A DNA stretch of 64,000 bases. It comes from Planococcus donghaensis MPA1U2 (lineage in GTDB: Bacteria; Bacillota; Bacilli; Bacillales_A; Planococcaceae). The notes beneath the pieces were generated by a model that saw nothing but the letters and a program-made list of their open reading frames with translations, was not told where the DNA came from and ran no database searches. The stretch is from positions 1 to 64,000 of the forward strand of contig NZ_AEPB01000019.1 of NCBI RefSeq assembly GCF_000189395.1. Direction: 5' to 3'. The first letter of the stretch is position 1. Every line of letters begins with the position of its first letter. Below are positions 55,423-64,000 of the stretch, piece by piece. The translations under genes were made by a program, and so were the position numbers.

Positions 55423-56169
55423 GTGCTTTTAGCTTCATTAGGCTGGAAATTTGGACGAATTGAAAAACCTGATGCTGAAACAATGGTGTTACAGGTACAA
55501 GCTGGTGATGAGCAAGCGCTGCACGATTTACTTTTTCATTACTCACCTTTTATGAAAAAAACAGCATCACAAGTATGCAAACGATTTATCGATGATCATG
55601 ACGATGAATATAGTGTTGCCTTATCTGCATTTAATGAAGCTATCCATAAATTTGACCAACAGAACAATGCATCTTTTTTAACATTTGCTCACATGGTTAT
55701 TCGTAGACGAATTATCGATTTTATTCGAAAAGAAAGCAGACGCGATGAATTTAGCCATGATTTTATGCCGGCATCTGAAACAGAAGAGCATAATGGCATC
55801 GCAGACCATGCCGCAAAAATGGCTTATAGTAGCGAACAGGAAAACCAAAAAAGAAGCGAAGAAATAACGCGTTTTGAAGAGATGTTGCAGGAATTTGATT
55901 TGTCGTTCCAAATATTAGTCAAAGTTTCTCCTGCTCATGTAGATGCAAGGATTACTGCGATTCAAATCGCCCAGTTAGTAGCGGAAACAGATGAGTATAA
56001 ACAATATTTACTCGACAAGAAAAAATTGCCGATTAAAGATATTGAAAAGCTCGTAAAGGTGTCTCGTAAAACAATTGAACGCAATCGAAAGTATATAATT
56101 GCAATGGCTTTATTGCAGATGAGTGATTTGTATTTCTTGAAAGACTATTTGAAAGGGCGGTTAAACTGA
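55423..56169 (+). CDS. sigI: RNA polymerase sigma factor SigI
   Basis: Alternative sigma factor for heat and cell-wall stress, about 248 residues. The region 2-like part reads LLFHYSPFMKKTASQVCKRFID and ASFLTFAHMVIRRRIIDFIRKESRR; the SigI-specific C-terminal domain ends KLVKVSRKTIERNRKYIIAM. I start at the GTG at 55423, with GGGGTG six bases upstream; a longer ATG start at 55351 lacks a ribosome binding site. Its stop overlaps rsgI by one base (TGATG), so sigma and anti-sigma are coupled. Confidence 0.93.
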   Translation: MLLASLGWKFGRIEKPDAETMVLQVQAGDEQALHDLLFHYSPFMKKTASQVCKRFIDDHDDEYSVALSAFNEAIHKFDQQNNASFLTFAHMVIRRRIIDFIRKESRRDEFSHDFMPASETEEHNGIADHAAKMAYSSEQENQKRSEEITRFEEMLQEFDLSFQILVKVSPAHVDARITAIQIAQLVAETDEYKQYLLDKKKLPIKDIEKLVKVSRKTIERNRKYIIAMALLQMSDLYFLKDYLKGRLN

Positions 56170-57467
56170 TGCGCAAACAGTCCGGAATTTGCATAAAATC
56201 AAAAAAAGATCGCTCTATATTTTTAATGAAGAATGGTCAATTTGTAAAAGGGGCTCCTGTAGGAAATCCTTTAAAAGGAGAAGAAGCTCTGTTTTATCCA
56301 GTTGAAAAAAAGCCAGCTATTCGCATGTTGCCAACAATGGCTCCTGTAACAGCTGCTATTGCTGCAATTGTTTTGTTTATGTCTGCATTAATATTCCCTA
56401 CTGAAGAAGCATACGGCTATGTTCAAGTGCAAATTAATCCAGGGATTGAGCTTGGGATAGACGAGGATTATAAAGTGGTATCGGTGCGCGAACTAAATAG
56501 CGATGGTCATGAATTGATTCATCAGTTAGGCGACTTTAAGAATGACTCCTTACTTACTGTTTTAGAACGCGTGCTTGAGTTGGCAGTAACGGACCAAACG
56601 AGAGATGTCACAATAACCGCAGTTGGAGAAGAAGAGAGTATAGTTGACCCATCCATTAAAGAAGTTATATTGGCGCTTTCTCTAGAAGTTGAAAATGATC
56701 AAGTGGCCATTCAAATGAAACAAGCTACAAAAGAACAATGGCGGGATGCGAAAAAAGAGCAAGTGCCTGTTGGCCAAATGATTGAAAAAGCGGTGACAGT
56801 AAAAAATCAGGTGAAACCTAAAGAACAATTATTAGAGCAAGAAAAGTTGCCAGTTCCTGCACTGCAAGTGAAAGAACAAAATACTACAAAAGAAAAGAAC
56901 AGCGTGAAAAAAACAAAAGAAAAGACCCAAAAACTTAAAGAAACATCCAATCTTCCCAAAGAGAAGAAAGAGGATAAATTACCAAAAGAAAAACAGCAAC
57001 AAAAAACACCAAAACAGAAGAATGACAAAAAAGAGTCCTCAACCAATTCAGAAAATACACCGTCAGTAACACCACAGAAAAAAGTAGAACCAACAAAGGA
57101 GAAACCAAAAGACAAGCTCCTTAAGAAAGAAGAAATAAAAGTAGAGAAACAAGAAAAAGAAACTGAGAAACAAGAAGAAAAGATAGAGGAAAAAGAAAAG
57201 CAGACAGAGAAAAAGACAGAGAAAAAGACAGAGAAAAAGACAGAGAAAAAGACAGAGAAAAAGATAGAGATTAAGACAGAGAAAAAGATAGAGATTAAGA
57301 CAGAGAAAAAGATAGAGATTAAGACAGAGAAAAACAGCAAAGGTGAAAAAAAAGAAAAGCTGAAAAATGACTCTGTTGTAGAAATTCCATCAACTAACAA
57401 AGAAGAAAAGCACACTAAAGATAAAAAGGATGAAAAAAATCAAAAAAGTAAAAGCGAAGAAAAGTAG
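56169..57467 (+). CDS. rsgI: Anti-sigma factor RsgI with long Lys/Glu-rich extracellular tail
   Basis: Membrane anti-sigma of SigI, 432 residues. The cytosolic N-terminal anti-sigma domain (1-52) is followed by one membrane helix (about 55-76) and the conserved juxtamembrane domain AYGYVQVQINPGIELGID. This contains Asn-90/Pro-91, the site of the spontaneous cleavage reported for RsgI proteins. From about residue 215 to the end the protein is a charged low-complexity tail with KKTEKKTE repeats. Such tails are thought to thread the cell wall; no folded sensor domain is visible. Confidence 0.93.
   Translation: MRKQSGICIKSKKDRSIFLMKNGQFVKGAPVGNPLKGEEALFYPVEKKPAIRMLPTMAPVTAAIAAIVLFMSALIFPTEEAYGYVQVQINPGIELGIDEDYKVVSVRELNSDGHELIHQLGDFKNDSLLTVLERVLELAVTDQTRDVTITAVGEEESIVDPSIKEVILALSLEVENDQVAIQMKQATKEQWRDAKKEQVPVGQMIEKAVTVKNQVKPKEQLLEQEKLPVPALQVKEQNTTKEKNSVKKTKEKTQKLKETSNLPKEKKEDKLPKEKQQQKTPKQKNDKKESSTNSENTPSVTPQKKVEPTKEKPKDKLLKKEEIKVEKQEKETEKQEEKIEEKEKQTEKKTEKKTEKKTEKKTEKKIEIKTEKKIEIKTEKKIEIKTEKNSKGEKKEKLKNDSVVEIPSTNKEEKHTKDKKDEKNQKSKSEEK
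57204..57335 (+). repeat. Tandem repeats inside rsgI
   Basis: Five copies of the 12-bp unit ACAGAGAAAAAG (57204-57263) are followed by three copies of a 24-bp unit joining ATAGAGATTAAG to the same 12-mer (57264-57335). All keep frame and encode TEKK and IEIK repeats. The near-perfect copies suggest recent slippage and length variation. Confidence 0.92.
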
Positions 57468-57474
57468 GTACAAA

Positions 57475-57536
57475 TAGCGTAAACGACAATGTTTCGATAA
57501 TACCGAAAGAGTAAAAAAAGTGCGGATTTTACGCTA
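57475..57536. other. Nested inverted repeats downstream of rsgI
   Basis: TAGCGTAAA (57475-57483) pairs with TTTACGCTA (57528-57536), and inside it TTTCG (57492-57496) pairs with CGAAA (57504-57508). There is no T-run after it, and a conventional terminator follows at 57571. It could be a structured 3' end or a protein-binding site; no family recognised. Confidence 0.4.
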
Positions 57537-57570
57537 AGATCTATCAATAAAAAGTCTCTAATAAAGCATA

Positions 57571-57626
57571 AAAAAGAGAAAACGAAAATCTATGATAAAT
57601 AGATTTTCGATTTCTCTTTCTTTTTG
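57571..57626 (+). terminator. Terminator of sigI-rsgI
   Basis: AAAGAGAAAACGAAAATCTA pairs, with one mismatch, with TAGATTTTCGATTTCTCTTT and ends in T-rich sequence. Confidence 0.85.
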
Positions 57627-57682
57627 TCAATTCTTTTCATAGAATGAGGAGAGAGTATAACGTTGAAGGGAATCCATGTCTT

Positions 57683-59032
57683 ATGAATAAATCATTTCAA
57701 AAAGTGCGAAATTTAACACCTGCACAGGCAATTGTTTCGTATTATTTTGTGGCAATTGCTTTTTCCTTCTTGTTACTAAGGTTACCAAACGTCCATAAAC
57801 CAGGGATGACCATTCCTTTAATCGACAGTTTGTTTACTGCAGTAAGTGCAGTAAGTGTTACAGGATTAACCGTTATTAATGTTGTTGATACGTATACGGT
57901 TTTTGGTATCCTCGTGCTAATGACTATTTTGCAGCTAGGTGGCATTGGAATAATGTCGATTGGTACATTTATCTGGCTTCTCTTTGGTAAGCGTATCGGA
58001 TTGCGGGAGCGTCAGTTAATCATGGTTGATCATAACCAGTCGAGCATGTCAGGTGTCGTCAAACTAATACGAGAAATTGTGAAAATTATGTTGTTGATAG
58101 AAGCGGTTGGGGCATTGGTTCTAACCATTTACTTTACTCAGTATTTCCCCACGTTTCAAGAAGCATTGCTTCATGGTGTCTTTGGTTCAATAACAGCTAC
58201 GACTAATGGAGGCTTTGATATTACGGGTGAATCATTAGTGCCATATTTTAATGATTATTTTGTTCAGATTATAAATATGATTCTTATCATTTTAGGGGCT
58301 ATTGGATTTCCTGTTTTAATCGAAGTAAAAGAATTTATCTCCAATAAACAAAAATACTTCCGTTTTTCTTTGTTTACAAAAATCACGACAAGCATTTTTG
58401 CGATTTTACTAGCGGTTGGGGCTATCGGTATCTTTCTATTAGAATCGGTAAAAGCGTTTAAAGGAATGGCTTGGCATGAGTCGCTATTCGCTTCACTTTT
58501 CCATTCGGTTTCTTCGCGTTCCGGTGGCTTAGTGACAGTCGATATTACGCAGTTTAGTGATGCCACAAATGCTTTTATGAGCGCATTAATGTTTGTTGGT
58601 GCTTCTCCAAGTTCAGCAGGTGGGGGAATCCGAACTACAACTTTTGCAATTGCGATTTTATTTCTGATCAATTTTGCGCGAGGGAAAAATACAATTCAAA
58701 TATTTAATCGTGAAATTGAGTTAATTGATGTTTTTCGCTCGTTTGCGGTTATCTTTTTAGCCTTTTTCATCGTCTTTGCAGCTACATTGGCATTGCTTAT
58801 CACGGAGCCTGCAGCCACAATTGTCGAAATTATATTTGAAATCACTTCTGCTTTCGGAACATGTGGGATGTCTTTAGGAATTACAAGTGACTTATCGGAT
58901 ATTGGGAAGGTCATCATAATGGCATTGATGTTTGTAGGACGTGTAGGATTAATCTCGTTCCTATTCACGATTGGTGGCAAAACAGACCCAACTAAATTCC
59001 ATTTTCCAAAAGAACGCGTAATCATTGGATAA
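57683..59032 (+). CDS. Ktr/Trk potassium uptake channel subunit (KtrB/KtrD-like)
   Basis: A membrane protein of about 449 residues with four repeated pore (P-loop) units; the filter-like motifs are SVTGLTV, TTNGGFD, SRSGGLVT and GTCGMSLG. Close to KtrB/KtrD of B. subtilis. The cytosolic KtrA/KtrC gating subunit is not encoded nearby. I prefer the ATG at 57683 (MNKSFQKVRNLTPAQ) with AAGGG upstream; an ATG at 57644 would add 13 residues. Confidence 0.92.
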   Translation: MNKSFQKVRNLTPAQAIVSYYFVAIAFSFLLLRLPNVHKPGMTIPLIDSLFTAVSAVSVTGLTVINVVDTYTVFGILVLMTILQLGGIGIMSIGTFIWLLFGKRIGLRERQLIMVDHNQSSMSGVVKLIREIVKIMLLIEAVGALVLTIYFTQYFPTFQEALLHGVFGSITATTNGGFDITGESLVPYFNDYFVQIINMILIILGAIGFPVLIEVKEFISNKQKYFRFSLFTKITTSIFAILLAVGAIGIFLLESVKAFKGMAWHESLFASLFHSVSSRSGGLVTVDITQFSDATNAFMSALMFVGASPSSAGGGIRTTTFAIAILFLINFARGKNTIQIFNREIELIDVFRSFAVIFLAFFIVFAATLALLITEPAATIVEIIFEITSAFGTCGMSLGITSDLSDIGKVIIMALMFVGRVGLISFLFTIGGKTDPTKFHFPKERVIIG

Positions 59033-59109
59033 CGTTAAAAGCTGTCATTATTATAAAAAAAGACTATAATTAGTGTAATACAATTTAAGCCGTAGAAAGA
59101 GTGAGCCGA

Positions 59110-59553
59110 ATGGACGAAGATATTAAACAATCGTTAAAATTATTTATCGTGCTATCACGCGCACATAAAGCCATCACTGAACAAACTAATCAATTTTTTC
59201 AAGCAAGTGGAGTAAACCCAACTGAATTTGCTGTTTTAGAGTTGTTGTACCATAAAGGGAAACAACCACTCCAGAAAATTGGCGGGAAAATTCTGTTAGC
59301 AAGCGGATCTATTACGTATGTGATAGATAAGCTTGAAAAAAGAGGATATATTACTCGCGTAAACAGCCCAAGTGATCGTCGAATCACTTATGCTGAAATA
59401 TCGGAGTCAGGCAAAGAATTTATGGCGGAAATTTTTCCGGAACATGAAAAAAAATTACATGAATTGACTGAAGCGTTATCAAGTGAAGAAAAAGACCAAG
59501 CTATCGAATTAATGAAAAAGCTCGGTTTGTCGATTAAGGATTTATCATACTGA
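59110..59553 (+). CDS. MarR family transcriptional regulator
   Basis: A 147-residue winged-helix regulator. The core reads PTEFAVLELLYHKGKQPLQKIGGKILLASGSITYVIDKLEKRGYITRVNSPSDRRITYAEIS, with the DRR wing. It lacks a conserved N-terminal cysteine of OhrR type, so peroxide sensing is not indicated. Single gene with its own terminator. Target unknown; it resembles the YkvE/YusO type. Confidence 0.88.
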   Translation: MDEDIKQSLKLFIVLSRAHKAITEQTNQFFQASGVNPTEFAVLELLYHKGKQPLQKIGGKILLASGSITYVIDKLEKRGYITRVNSPSDRRITYAEISESGKEFMAEIFPEHEKKLHELTEALSSEEKDQAIELMKKLGLSIKDLSY

Positions 59554-59556
59554 TCA

Positions 59557-59589
59557 AAAAACCCTTCTGGATCTCCAGAAGGGTTTTTA
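59557..59589. terminator. Bidirectional terminator after the MarR gene
   Basis: AAAACCCTTCTGG pairs with CCAGAAGGGTTTT around a four-base loop, between convergent genes. Confidence 0.88.
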
Positions 59590-59611
59590 CTTTTATCTTT
59601 AGTTAATGTGT

Positions 59612-60205
59612 TTACTGAATAGCTTGAATGGTTTTACCCATTGCAAGAAAGTCTTCAGTAGCATTCACAGTGCTATTATCAAAAATAGTTAAGCGGACAA
59701 TAAGGTTCTCTAGTTCATAGACAACGCCTGTAACAATGCCTTCTGAACTAGGCACATTATATACTATAGATTGCGTAGCAGCATCATGATTAAAATCAGT
59801 AACTTCAACAGGCTCTTGATCTGGGTTTACAGCGGCCAAAGTTTGTTTCATTGTATCTGCTACAAAATCAAAGTCGGCTTCATCTAGCGGAAATGTTTCC
59901 ACTCGCATAAATACCGCTGTATTATCTACTACATATAGCGCATCTTTATTGGGTTCTTCTGCAGCAAGTTCGTAGCCATCTTGAACATAGAGTTCGTAAT
60001 TTTGTGCATCGCTTTGTGTCAGTGTTCCTGATGGTTCAGTGGCTTCAGTCGATCCATCTTCAGCAGGAGTTGAAGTCTCTTCTGTAGGCGCTTGTTCAGT
60101 AGACTCAACTGGCTCATTGACTGCTTCTTCATCACGTGATAAACAAGCTGTAAGCAACAAGCTAACCATCATAGTGGATGACAATAAAAATAAGTTCTTC
60201 TTCAT
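59612..60205 (-). CDS. Lipoprotein of unknown function
   Basis: A 197-residue lipoprotein. The signal ends in lipobox LLTAC (Cys-21). A linker of about 45 residues rich in E, T, S and P follows, then a compact domain of about 130 residues (YELYVQDGYELAAEEPNKDALYVVDNTAVFMRVE onward) with alternating strands and a helix. I do not recognise the domain. GAGGAAT precedes the ATG. Confidence 0.75.
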   Translation of the reverse strand: MKKNLFLLSSTMMVSLLLTACLSRDEEAVNEPVESTEQAPTEETSTPAEDGSTEATEPSGTLTQSDAQNYELYVQDGYELAAEEPNKDALYVVDNTAVFMRVETFPLDEADFDFVADTMKQTLAAVNPDQEPVEVTDFNHDAATQSIVYNVPSSEGIVTGVVYELENLIVRLTIFDNSTVNATEDFLAMGKTIQAIQ

Positions 60206-60266
60206 AAAAAAATTCCTCCCTAGCTGGTTTGTCTAGTAGACGTCTGAGCAGGAGGAATGTTTCACT

Positions 60267-60881
60267 TTATATAGATAAAGGCATAATTAGAAACAACAAC
60301 ACAATCATAACTAAATGAGCAACGATAATGACCGGTAAGCTTTTTTTCCATTCATAAAGAAATCCTAGAATCAAGCTGACAACAATACCAGCTAAAGCAC
60401 CAAACCAAAATCCACCCAGTGCTAGCGCTAATCCAAATAAAAGGGAACTAGTTAGAATGGCGATAGGTGTAGAGGCATATTTTTTTAGCTTTTGTTGTAC
60501 CAAGCCTCTCCAAAAAATTTCTTCTCCTGGTACGATGATAAACATGAGCAACAAGTAATGCCAAATCGAAACAGGTGAAAATCTTGAAAAGAATTTTTCA
60601 ATCGAACCGGCTATATTAAGTGGAGTCAGGAGCAATAGTTGGTAACCTGCGATAAAGAGACCGTATAAAAGGGCTCCGAAAACTATCCCGTAAACCAATG
60701 ACTTCCACGTAGCGAGTTCATCGAATATTTTAACGAATATAATAGCGAGAGACATAAGAATCAAGGTCGCAAATGTATACATATACCAGAAGATTGCCGT
60801 GTTTTCAAAGGCTAAATCGTACAGGTAAAAAGCCAGGGGCAGCATTAAAACCAAAGGATGCTGCTTAAAAAAGTTAATCAT
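60267..60881 (-). CDS. CPBP family intramembrane protein (CAAX protease-like)
   Basis: A 204-residue membrane protein with about six helices. Motif 1 is present as PGEEIFWRGLVQQKL (EExxxR) and the last-helix histidine appears in VAHLVMI. The middle FxxxH motif is not intact: LLFGLALALGG has Leu where His is expected, which may weaken a protease role. TAGGAGGAT precedes the ATG. Single gene. Confidence 0.82.
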   Translation of the reverse strand: MINFFKQHPLVLMLPLAFYLYDLAFENTAIFWYMYTFATLILMSLAIIFVKIFDELATWKSLVYGIVFGALLYGLFIAGYQLLLLTPLNIAGSIEKFFSRFSPVSIWHYLLLMFIIVPGEEIFWRGLVQQKLKKYASTPIAILTSSLLFGLALALGGFWFGALAGIVVSLILGFLYEWKKSLPVIIVAHLVMIVLLFLIMPLSI

Positions 60882-61082
60882 GTAAATCCTCCTAAATTTA
60901 AAGCCGTGGAGACTTTATTGACAAAGGTGTCTAAGTTGTTTTCTTGCTGTATACTATTGCCTAGAACAGGTTGTCATAAACTGTTTATAGTCGTTTCGTA
61001 TACTTTTTTAGTCAACATTTATCATCCGTTTAGTATTATAACAGAAGAACTTATCAAATCTAAGGCAAAAGGAGAACAATTC

Positions 61083-61271
61083 ATGACTGATTACAACCAG
61101 CAACTAGAAGATTTAAAGAATGGCATTATTGAATCGATCACAATTAAAAAAGAAGATTTTCTAGAGTTTCGTACCACTTTGATTGCACGTGAGGATTTTA
61201 AGCATTTTCGTGGCACAGCATATCATCACGGTACCACTGTTTATACATACACAATAGAGCCATCAAAATAA
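61083..61271 (+). CDS. Small 62-residue protein upstream of the MoxR operon
   Basis: The ATG at 61083 follows AAAGGAGAACAATTC and gives 62 residues: a helical N-terminal half with the charged segment TIKKEDFLEFR and a C-terminal stretch rich in H, T and Y. A longer frame upstream has no ribosome binding site. It lies 27 bases ahead of the MoxR gene and is probably co-transcribed. Not recognised. Confidence 0.65.
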   Translation: MTDYNQQLEDLKNGIIESITIKKEDFLEFRTTLIAREDFKHFRGTAYHHGTTVYTYTIEPSK

Positions 61272-61298
61272 GAGGAAATTGGGAAGCGGGGAGAATGT

Positions 61299-62234
61299 GT
61301 GGAGAATTTATCACAAGTTAAAGCGCAATTAAATCGATTGGTGGTAGGCAGAGAGAAAGAAATAGACTTTATGCTAATTGCTTTAATCCAAGGGGGACAT
61401 GTATTGCTTGAAAGTGTACCAGGTTCAGGCAAGACGTGGATGGCTAAAGCATTTGCGGGGTCATTTGCAGGGCAGTTTCAACGTATCCAATTCACACCAG
61501 ATGTTTTGCCGTCAGACGTGACGGGCATTCGCTTTTTCAATCCAAAAACACAAGAGTTTGAATTGCGAGCAGGTCCAGTGCAAACCAATTTATTATTAGC
61601 TGATGAGATCAACCGGGCCACGCCAAGAACGCAGTCAAGTCTTTTGGAATCAATGGAAGAAAAACAAGCGACCATCGATGGGGAAACGCTTCAATTACCA
61701 AATCCGTTTATCGTTATTGCAACTCAAAATCCTGTTGAATCTCAACAAGGTACTTTTCCACTTCCTGCGGCACAATTAGATCGTTTTTTATTTCGACTCG
61801 AAATTGGTTATCCCGCATATGAAGAAGAGCTGGACATTATTCGAAACTTTCGCGATAACGTGTCCCACAAAAAAGAAATTTTACCCGTCGCTTCAATAAA
61901 AGATGTACAGCAATGGCATATAGAGGCTGGACAAGTGTCTGTGCACGAAGACATTGAAACGTATATTTTGTCACTTGTACGCGCGACTCGTGAACATCCC
62001 TCAATTGAACTTGGCTTAAGTTCTCGTGCAGCATTGGCGCTTGTTCATGCAGCACAAGGAAAAGCATTTATAGAAGGGCGAAATTTTGTGACACCGGATG
62101 ATGTTAAGTTCATACTTGAACCTGTAGCGATTCACCGTTTAATGCTGACAGCTGAAGGAATGCTCGTACAACAACCAGCAGCGATATTACATGAAATTGT
62201 AAATTCAGTGTCTTCTCCGGTAGAGGCATTTTAG
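61299..62234 (+). CDS. MoxR family AAA+ ATPase (YeaC-like)
   Basis: A 311-residue chaperone-like ATPase. Walker A is ESVPGSGKTWMAK, Walker B LLLADEINR, sensor 1 IATQNPVE and the arginine region LDRFLFRLEIGYP; a C-terminal lid domain follows. It starts at GTG with GGGGAG. The order MoxR, DUF58, transglutaminase-like membrane protein matches yeaC-yeaD-yebA of B. subtilis. Confidence 0.93.
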   Translation: MENLSQVKAQLNRLVVGREKEIDFMLIALIQGGHVLLESVPGSGKTWMAKAFAGSFAGQFQRIQFTPDVLPSDVTGIRFFNPKTQEFELRAGPVQTNLLLADEINRATPRTQSSLLESMEEKQATIDGETLQLPNPFIVIATQNPVESQQGTFPLPAAQLDRFLFRLEIGYPAYEEELDIIRNFRDNVSHKKEILPVASIKDVQQWHIEAGQVSVHEDIETYILSLVRATREHPSIELGLSSRAALALVHAAQGKAFIEGRNFVTPDDVKFILEPVAIHRLMLTAEGMLVQQPAAILHEIVNSVSSPVEAF

Positions 62235-63389
62235 ATGGTGTGGATGCGCCACGAAGATGACTTAAAAAACATGAAATGGGTATTGGGCTTGTTGTTTGTC
62301 TTATTCTTTATGGCTATGGTTTTTTTACAGTTTACTGCGGCGGCGGTTATTATTTTTGTCGCTATAGTTGTGGGGATGCAATTGTTTTATCTGAAGCAAA
62401 TAGGCAAAAAACTAGTTTTTCAAAACAATCGCATGCGCAAACGTGTGCTTTATGATGGGGAATCCTCTTGGGAGCTCGTTTTTAGAAATGAGGGCTTGCC
62501 AATTTGGGGTGGGCAAGTGAAAATTTGGTTTCATCATGCAGTAGAACCAATAAGAGAGCAGCAAATAAGTACTGGAGATTTAATAGAACTTGAACTGCCT
62601 TTTACAATTGGTCACAACGAAACCATTGAACTACGTGTACCAGTCAAAGGAAAACAAAGAGGGATAGCTCGTATTACTAAAATGGAAATACTTATTCCGC
62701 AGCCATTTGGAGAAGGCAGTGTGACACTAGAGTATCAGCCTAGAATTTTGCATGAGCAACTCGTATTTCCAAAGCTTCAGAAGTATCCTTTTGGGTATAC
62801 CCCGTCTCCACAAAAGCCAGGCGAATTCAATTTAAAGCACTCTTTGTTTGATGATGCTTTTCAACCCATTGGTACCCGTGATTACGTCTCAACAGATCAG
62901 TTTAATCAAATTCACTGGAAAGCTAGTGTGAGAATGCAAAATTACCAAACGAAAATATTTTCACAAGTAGCAAATGAAACAATGCTTTTTGCACTGAATG
63001 TCTCTGACTATTATGGAACCATTCACGATTTAGAAGACCGTATCGAAGAGTTGGCTTCGTATATTGAGAATTGTTTTAAGGCGGGCATTCCTTATGCAGT
63101 AGCCGTTAATATTCGCTCAGCTGGCAAGATGCCATATTTGTATTTGTCTGCAGGACAAGGGCAAAAGCAGCGTCAACAAGCATTAGAGTTGCTATCGGTC
63201 ATTTCTAAAAATAATGCAACACTGGCTTTTAGCACCATGTTAGGGCATTTGGATCTCCATACAGAATTACCTTATACCACATACCTATTGACCGGTAAGC
63301 CTGAAGATGCTCTTCGTTTTATTAAGAAATGGAGCAGGCAAACTCAGTTGACTGTTTTACCAGGTAGAAAGGAACGTGATTTGGCATGA
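62235..63389 (+). CDS. DUF58 domain protein (YeaD-like)
   Basis: A 384-residue protein with two N-terminal membrane helices (about residues 13-55) and a DUF58 domain recognised by GTRDYVSTDQFNQIHWKASVRM. It starts one codon after the MoxR stop. MoxR-DUF58 pairs are found with metal-dependent or envelope functions; role here unknown. Confidence 0.9.
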   Translation: MVWMRHEDDLKNMKWVLGLLFVLFFMAMVFLQFTAAAVIIFVAIVVGMQLFYLKQIGKKLVFQNNRMRKRVLYDGESSWELVFRNEGLPIWGGQVKIWFHHAVEPIREQQISTGDLIELELPFTIGHNETIELRVPVKGKQRGIARITKMEILIPQPFGEGSVTLEYQPRILHEQLVFPKLQKYPFGYTPSPQKPGEFNLKHSLFDDAFQPIGTRDYVSTDQFNQIHWKASVRMQNYQTKIFSQVANETMLFALNVSDYYGTIHDLEDRIEELASYIENCFKAGIPYAVAVNIRSAGKMPYLYLSAGQGQKQRQQALELLSVISKNNATLAFSTMLGHLDLHTELPYTTYLLTGKPEDALRFIKKWSRQTQLTVLPGRKERDLA

Positions 63390-64000
63390 CATCCCGCTTT
63401 GTATCGTTTCGTTATTTTGTGTTGGATGCCTTTATCATTTCCTTAGTACTTGTTTTTGTTGATCAACCCGTCGTTTGGCGGTGGATAGCAATTGCTTTGT
63501 TCGCTTCAGGAGCTGCTTATTTATTGTTTTCAACATATTCTTATCGTTTACTAGTGGGAATTGGTATTTCCCTTGTTGCGACCGGCGTAATGTGGTTTGT
63601 AGGAATCCCGTTATGGCTAGCACTGTTATTAGGTATGCTTACCGTTTATATGCTCCATGGAAGATATTTGACATTCTATAATGGATTTAGTGATGATCAT
63701 CATTTTTTGATAAAGTTTGTTGCGGTTTTCAGCGTTTGCTGGGTTATTCTTTTGTTAAATCCTGAAGCGCAGTCAGCTCAGTCACTATTCACAATTGTTC
63801 CCGCAGCTATCCTGTTTTATGCACTATCTCATGTGTGTTATCTATACATGCGTTATAAATCAGAGGGTGCACGATTTTCTCAAGGTGCGAGCGCATTGTT
63901 AATTGTTTTTAGCTTGGCTAGTGCAGCGGCAATTGTTACTTTTTTTATCGCTGATGAAGTGCGTCTCGGACTCGGATGGGCTGTTGGCGGAGCCATTCGT
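63386..64000 (+). CDS. Membrane protein, N-terminal part, probable transglutaminase-like (YebA type)
   Basis: An open frame from the ATG at 63386, overlapping the DUF58 stop by four bases (ATGA), runs to the window edge without a stop: 205 codons, MTSRFVSFRYFVLDAF onward. It has at least six hydrophobic helices. Position after MoxR-DUF58 predicts a transglutaminase-core protein such as YebA, whose catalytic domain would lie beyond the window. Confidence 0.8.
   Translation, partial: MTSRFVSFRYFVLDAFIISLVLVFVDQPVVWRWIAIALFASGAAYLLFSTYSYRLLVGIGISLVATGVMWFVGIPLWLALLLGMLTVYMLHGRYLTFYNGFSDDHHFLIKFVAVFSVCWVILLLNPEAQSAQSLFTIVPAAILFYALSHVCYLYMRYKSEGARFSQGASALLIVFSLASAAAIVTFFIADEVRLGLGWAVGGAIR

Noticed and set aside
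56807..57415. Minus-strand ORF of about 200 residues rich in F and S
   Set aside because: It is the antisense of the Lys/Glu-rich rsgI tail; composition is explained entirely by that repeat.

Overview
The window reads as an ordinary low-GC Firmicutes chromosome, most likely Planococcaceae (Planococcus, Sporosarcina or a relative). Gene order follows the Bacillus subtilis yjzD-fabHF-app-trpS-opp-spx-mecA-coiA-pepF-spxH-yjbI-yjbK-yjbL-yjbM-nadK-yjbO-prpE-fabI-yjcFGH stretch closely. It also carries a murE-prfC pair in the arrangement I recall from Staphylococcus. No prophage, insertion sequence or CRISPR array was seen. The genus is an inference from synteny and protein similarity judged by eye.

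Layout. 1-2.7 kb: fatty-acid initiation and elongation (fabH, fabF) under a FapR-type operator. 2.9-8.7 kb and 10.5-16.5 kb: two complete oligopeptide ABC importers. Between them lie trpS with a Trp-specifying T-box leader and a small membrane protein; the second importer has a near-perfect CodY box at its promoter. 16.6-22.5 kb: a secreted glycoside-hydrolase-like protein, then spx, mecA, coiA and pepF. 22.6-28.5 kb: the small RNA roxS (RsaE) with ResD-like and Rex-like sites, a phased 20-21 bp repeat array, spxH, a truncated globin, a CYTH protein, yjbL, the alarmone synthetase relQ, nadK, a pseudouridine synthase and prpE. 28.6-33.3 kb: mgtE, fabI (second FapR site), yjcF-yjcG-yjcH and a PgpA-like gene. 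33.3-37.1 kb: a TAXI-type TRAP transporter.

37.1-41.3 kb is the least conserved part. It holds a candidate unnamed small RNA on the minus strand, a LexA-controlled Y-family polymerase with a YolD partner, an unrecognised ORF, tRNA-Val(GAC), a secreted nuclease and a 47-residue protein behind a SigB-like promoter. 41.3-64 kb: an oxidoreductase, an aldehyde dehydrogenase, an orphan sporulation-type histidine kinase, an M42 peptidase, murE-prfC, an RND exporter, an SDR reductase, a manganese-riboswitch-controlled TerC exporter, the SigI/RsgI heat and envelope stress pair, a Ktr/Trk potassium channel subunit, a MarR regulator, a lipoprotein, a CPBP protein, and a MoxR-DUF58-membrane protein operon cut by the window end.

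How the parts connect. Spx, SpxH (which delivers Spx to ClpXP), MecA (which delivers competence factors to ClpCP) and CoiA form a redox-stress and competence block. The spx leader appears to integrate several signals: ECF-like and SigB-like promoters, a SigA -10 and a PerR-like box. RoxS beside it links respiration and redox state (ResD, Rex) to metabolism. FapR sites at both fabHF and fabI tie lipid synthesis to malonyl-CoA. CodY and CcpA-like sites place peptide and carboxylate uptake under nutrient control.
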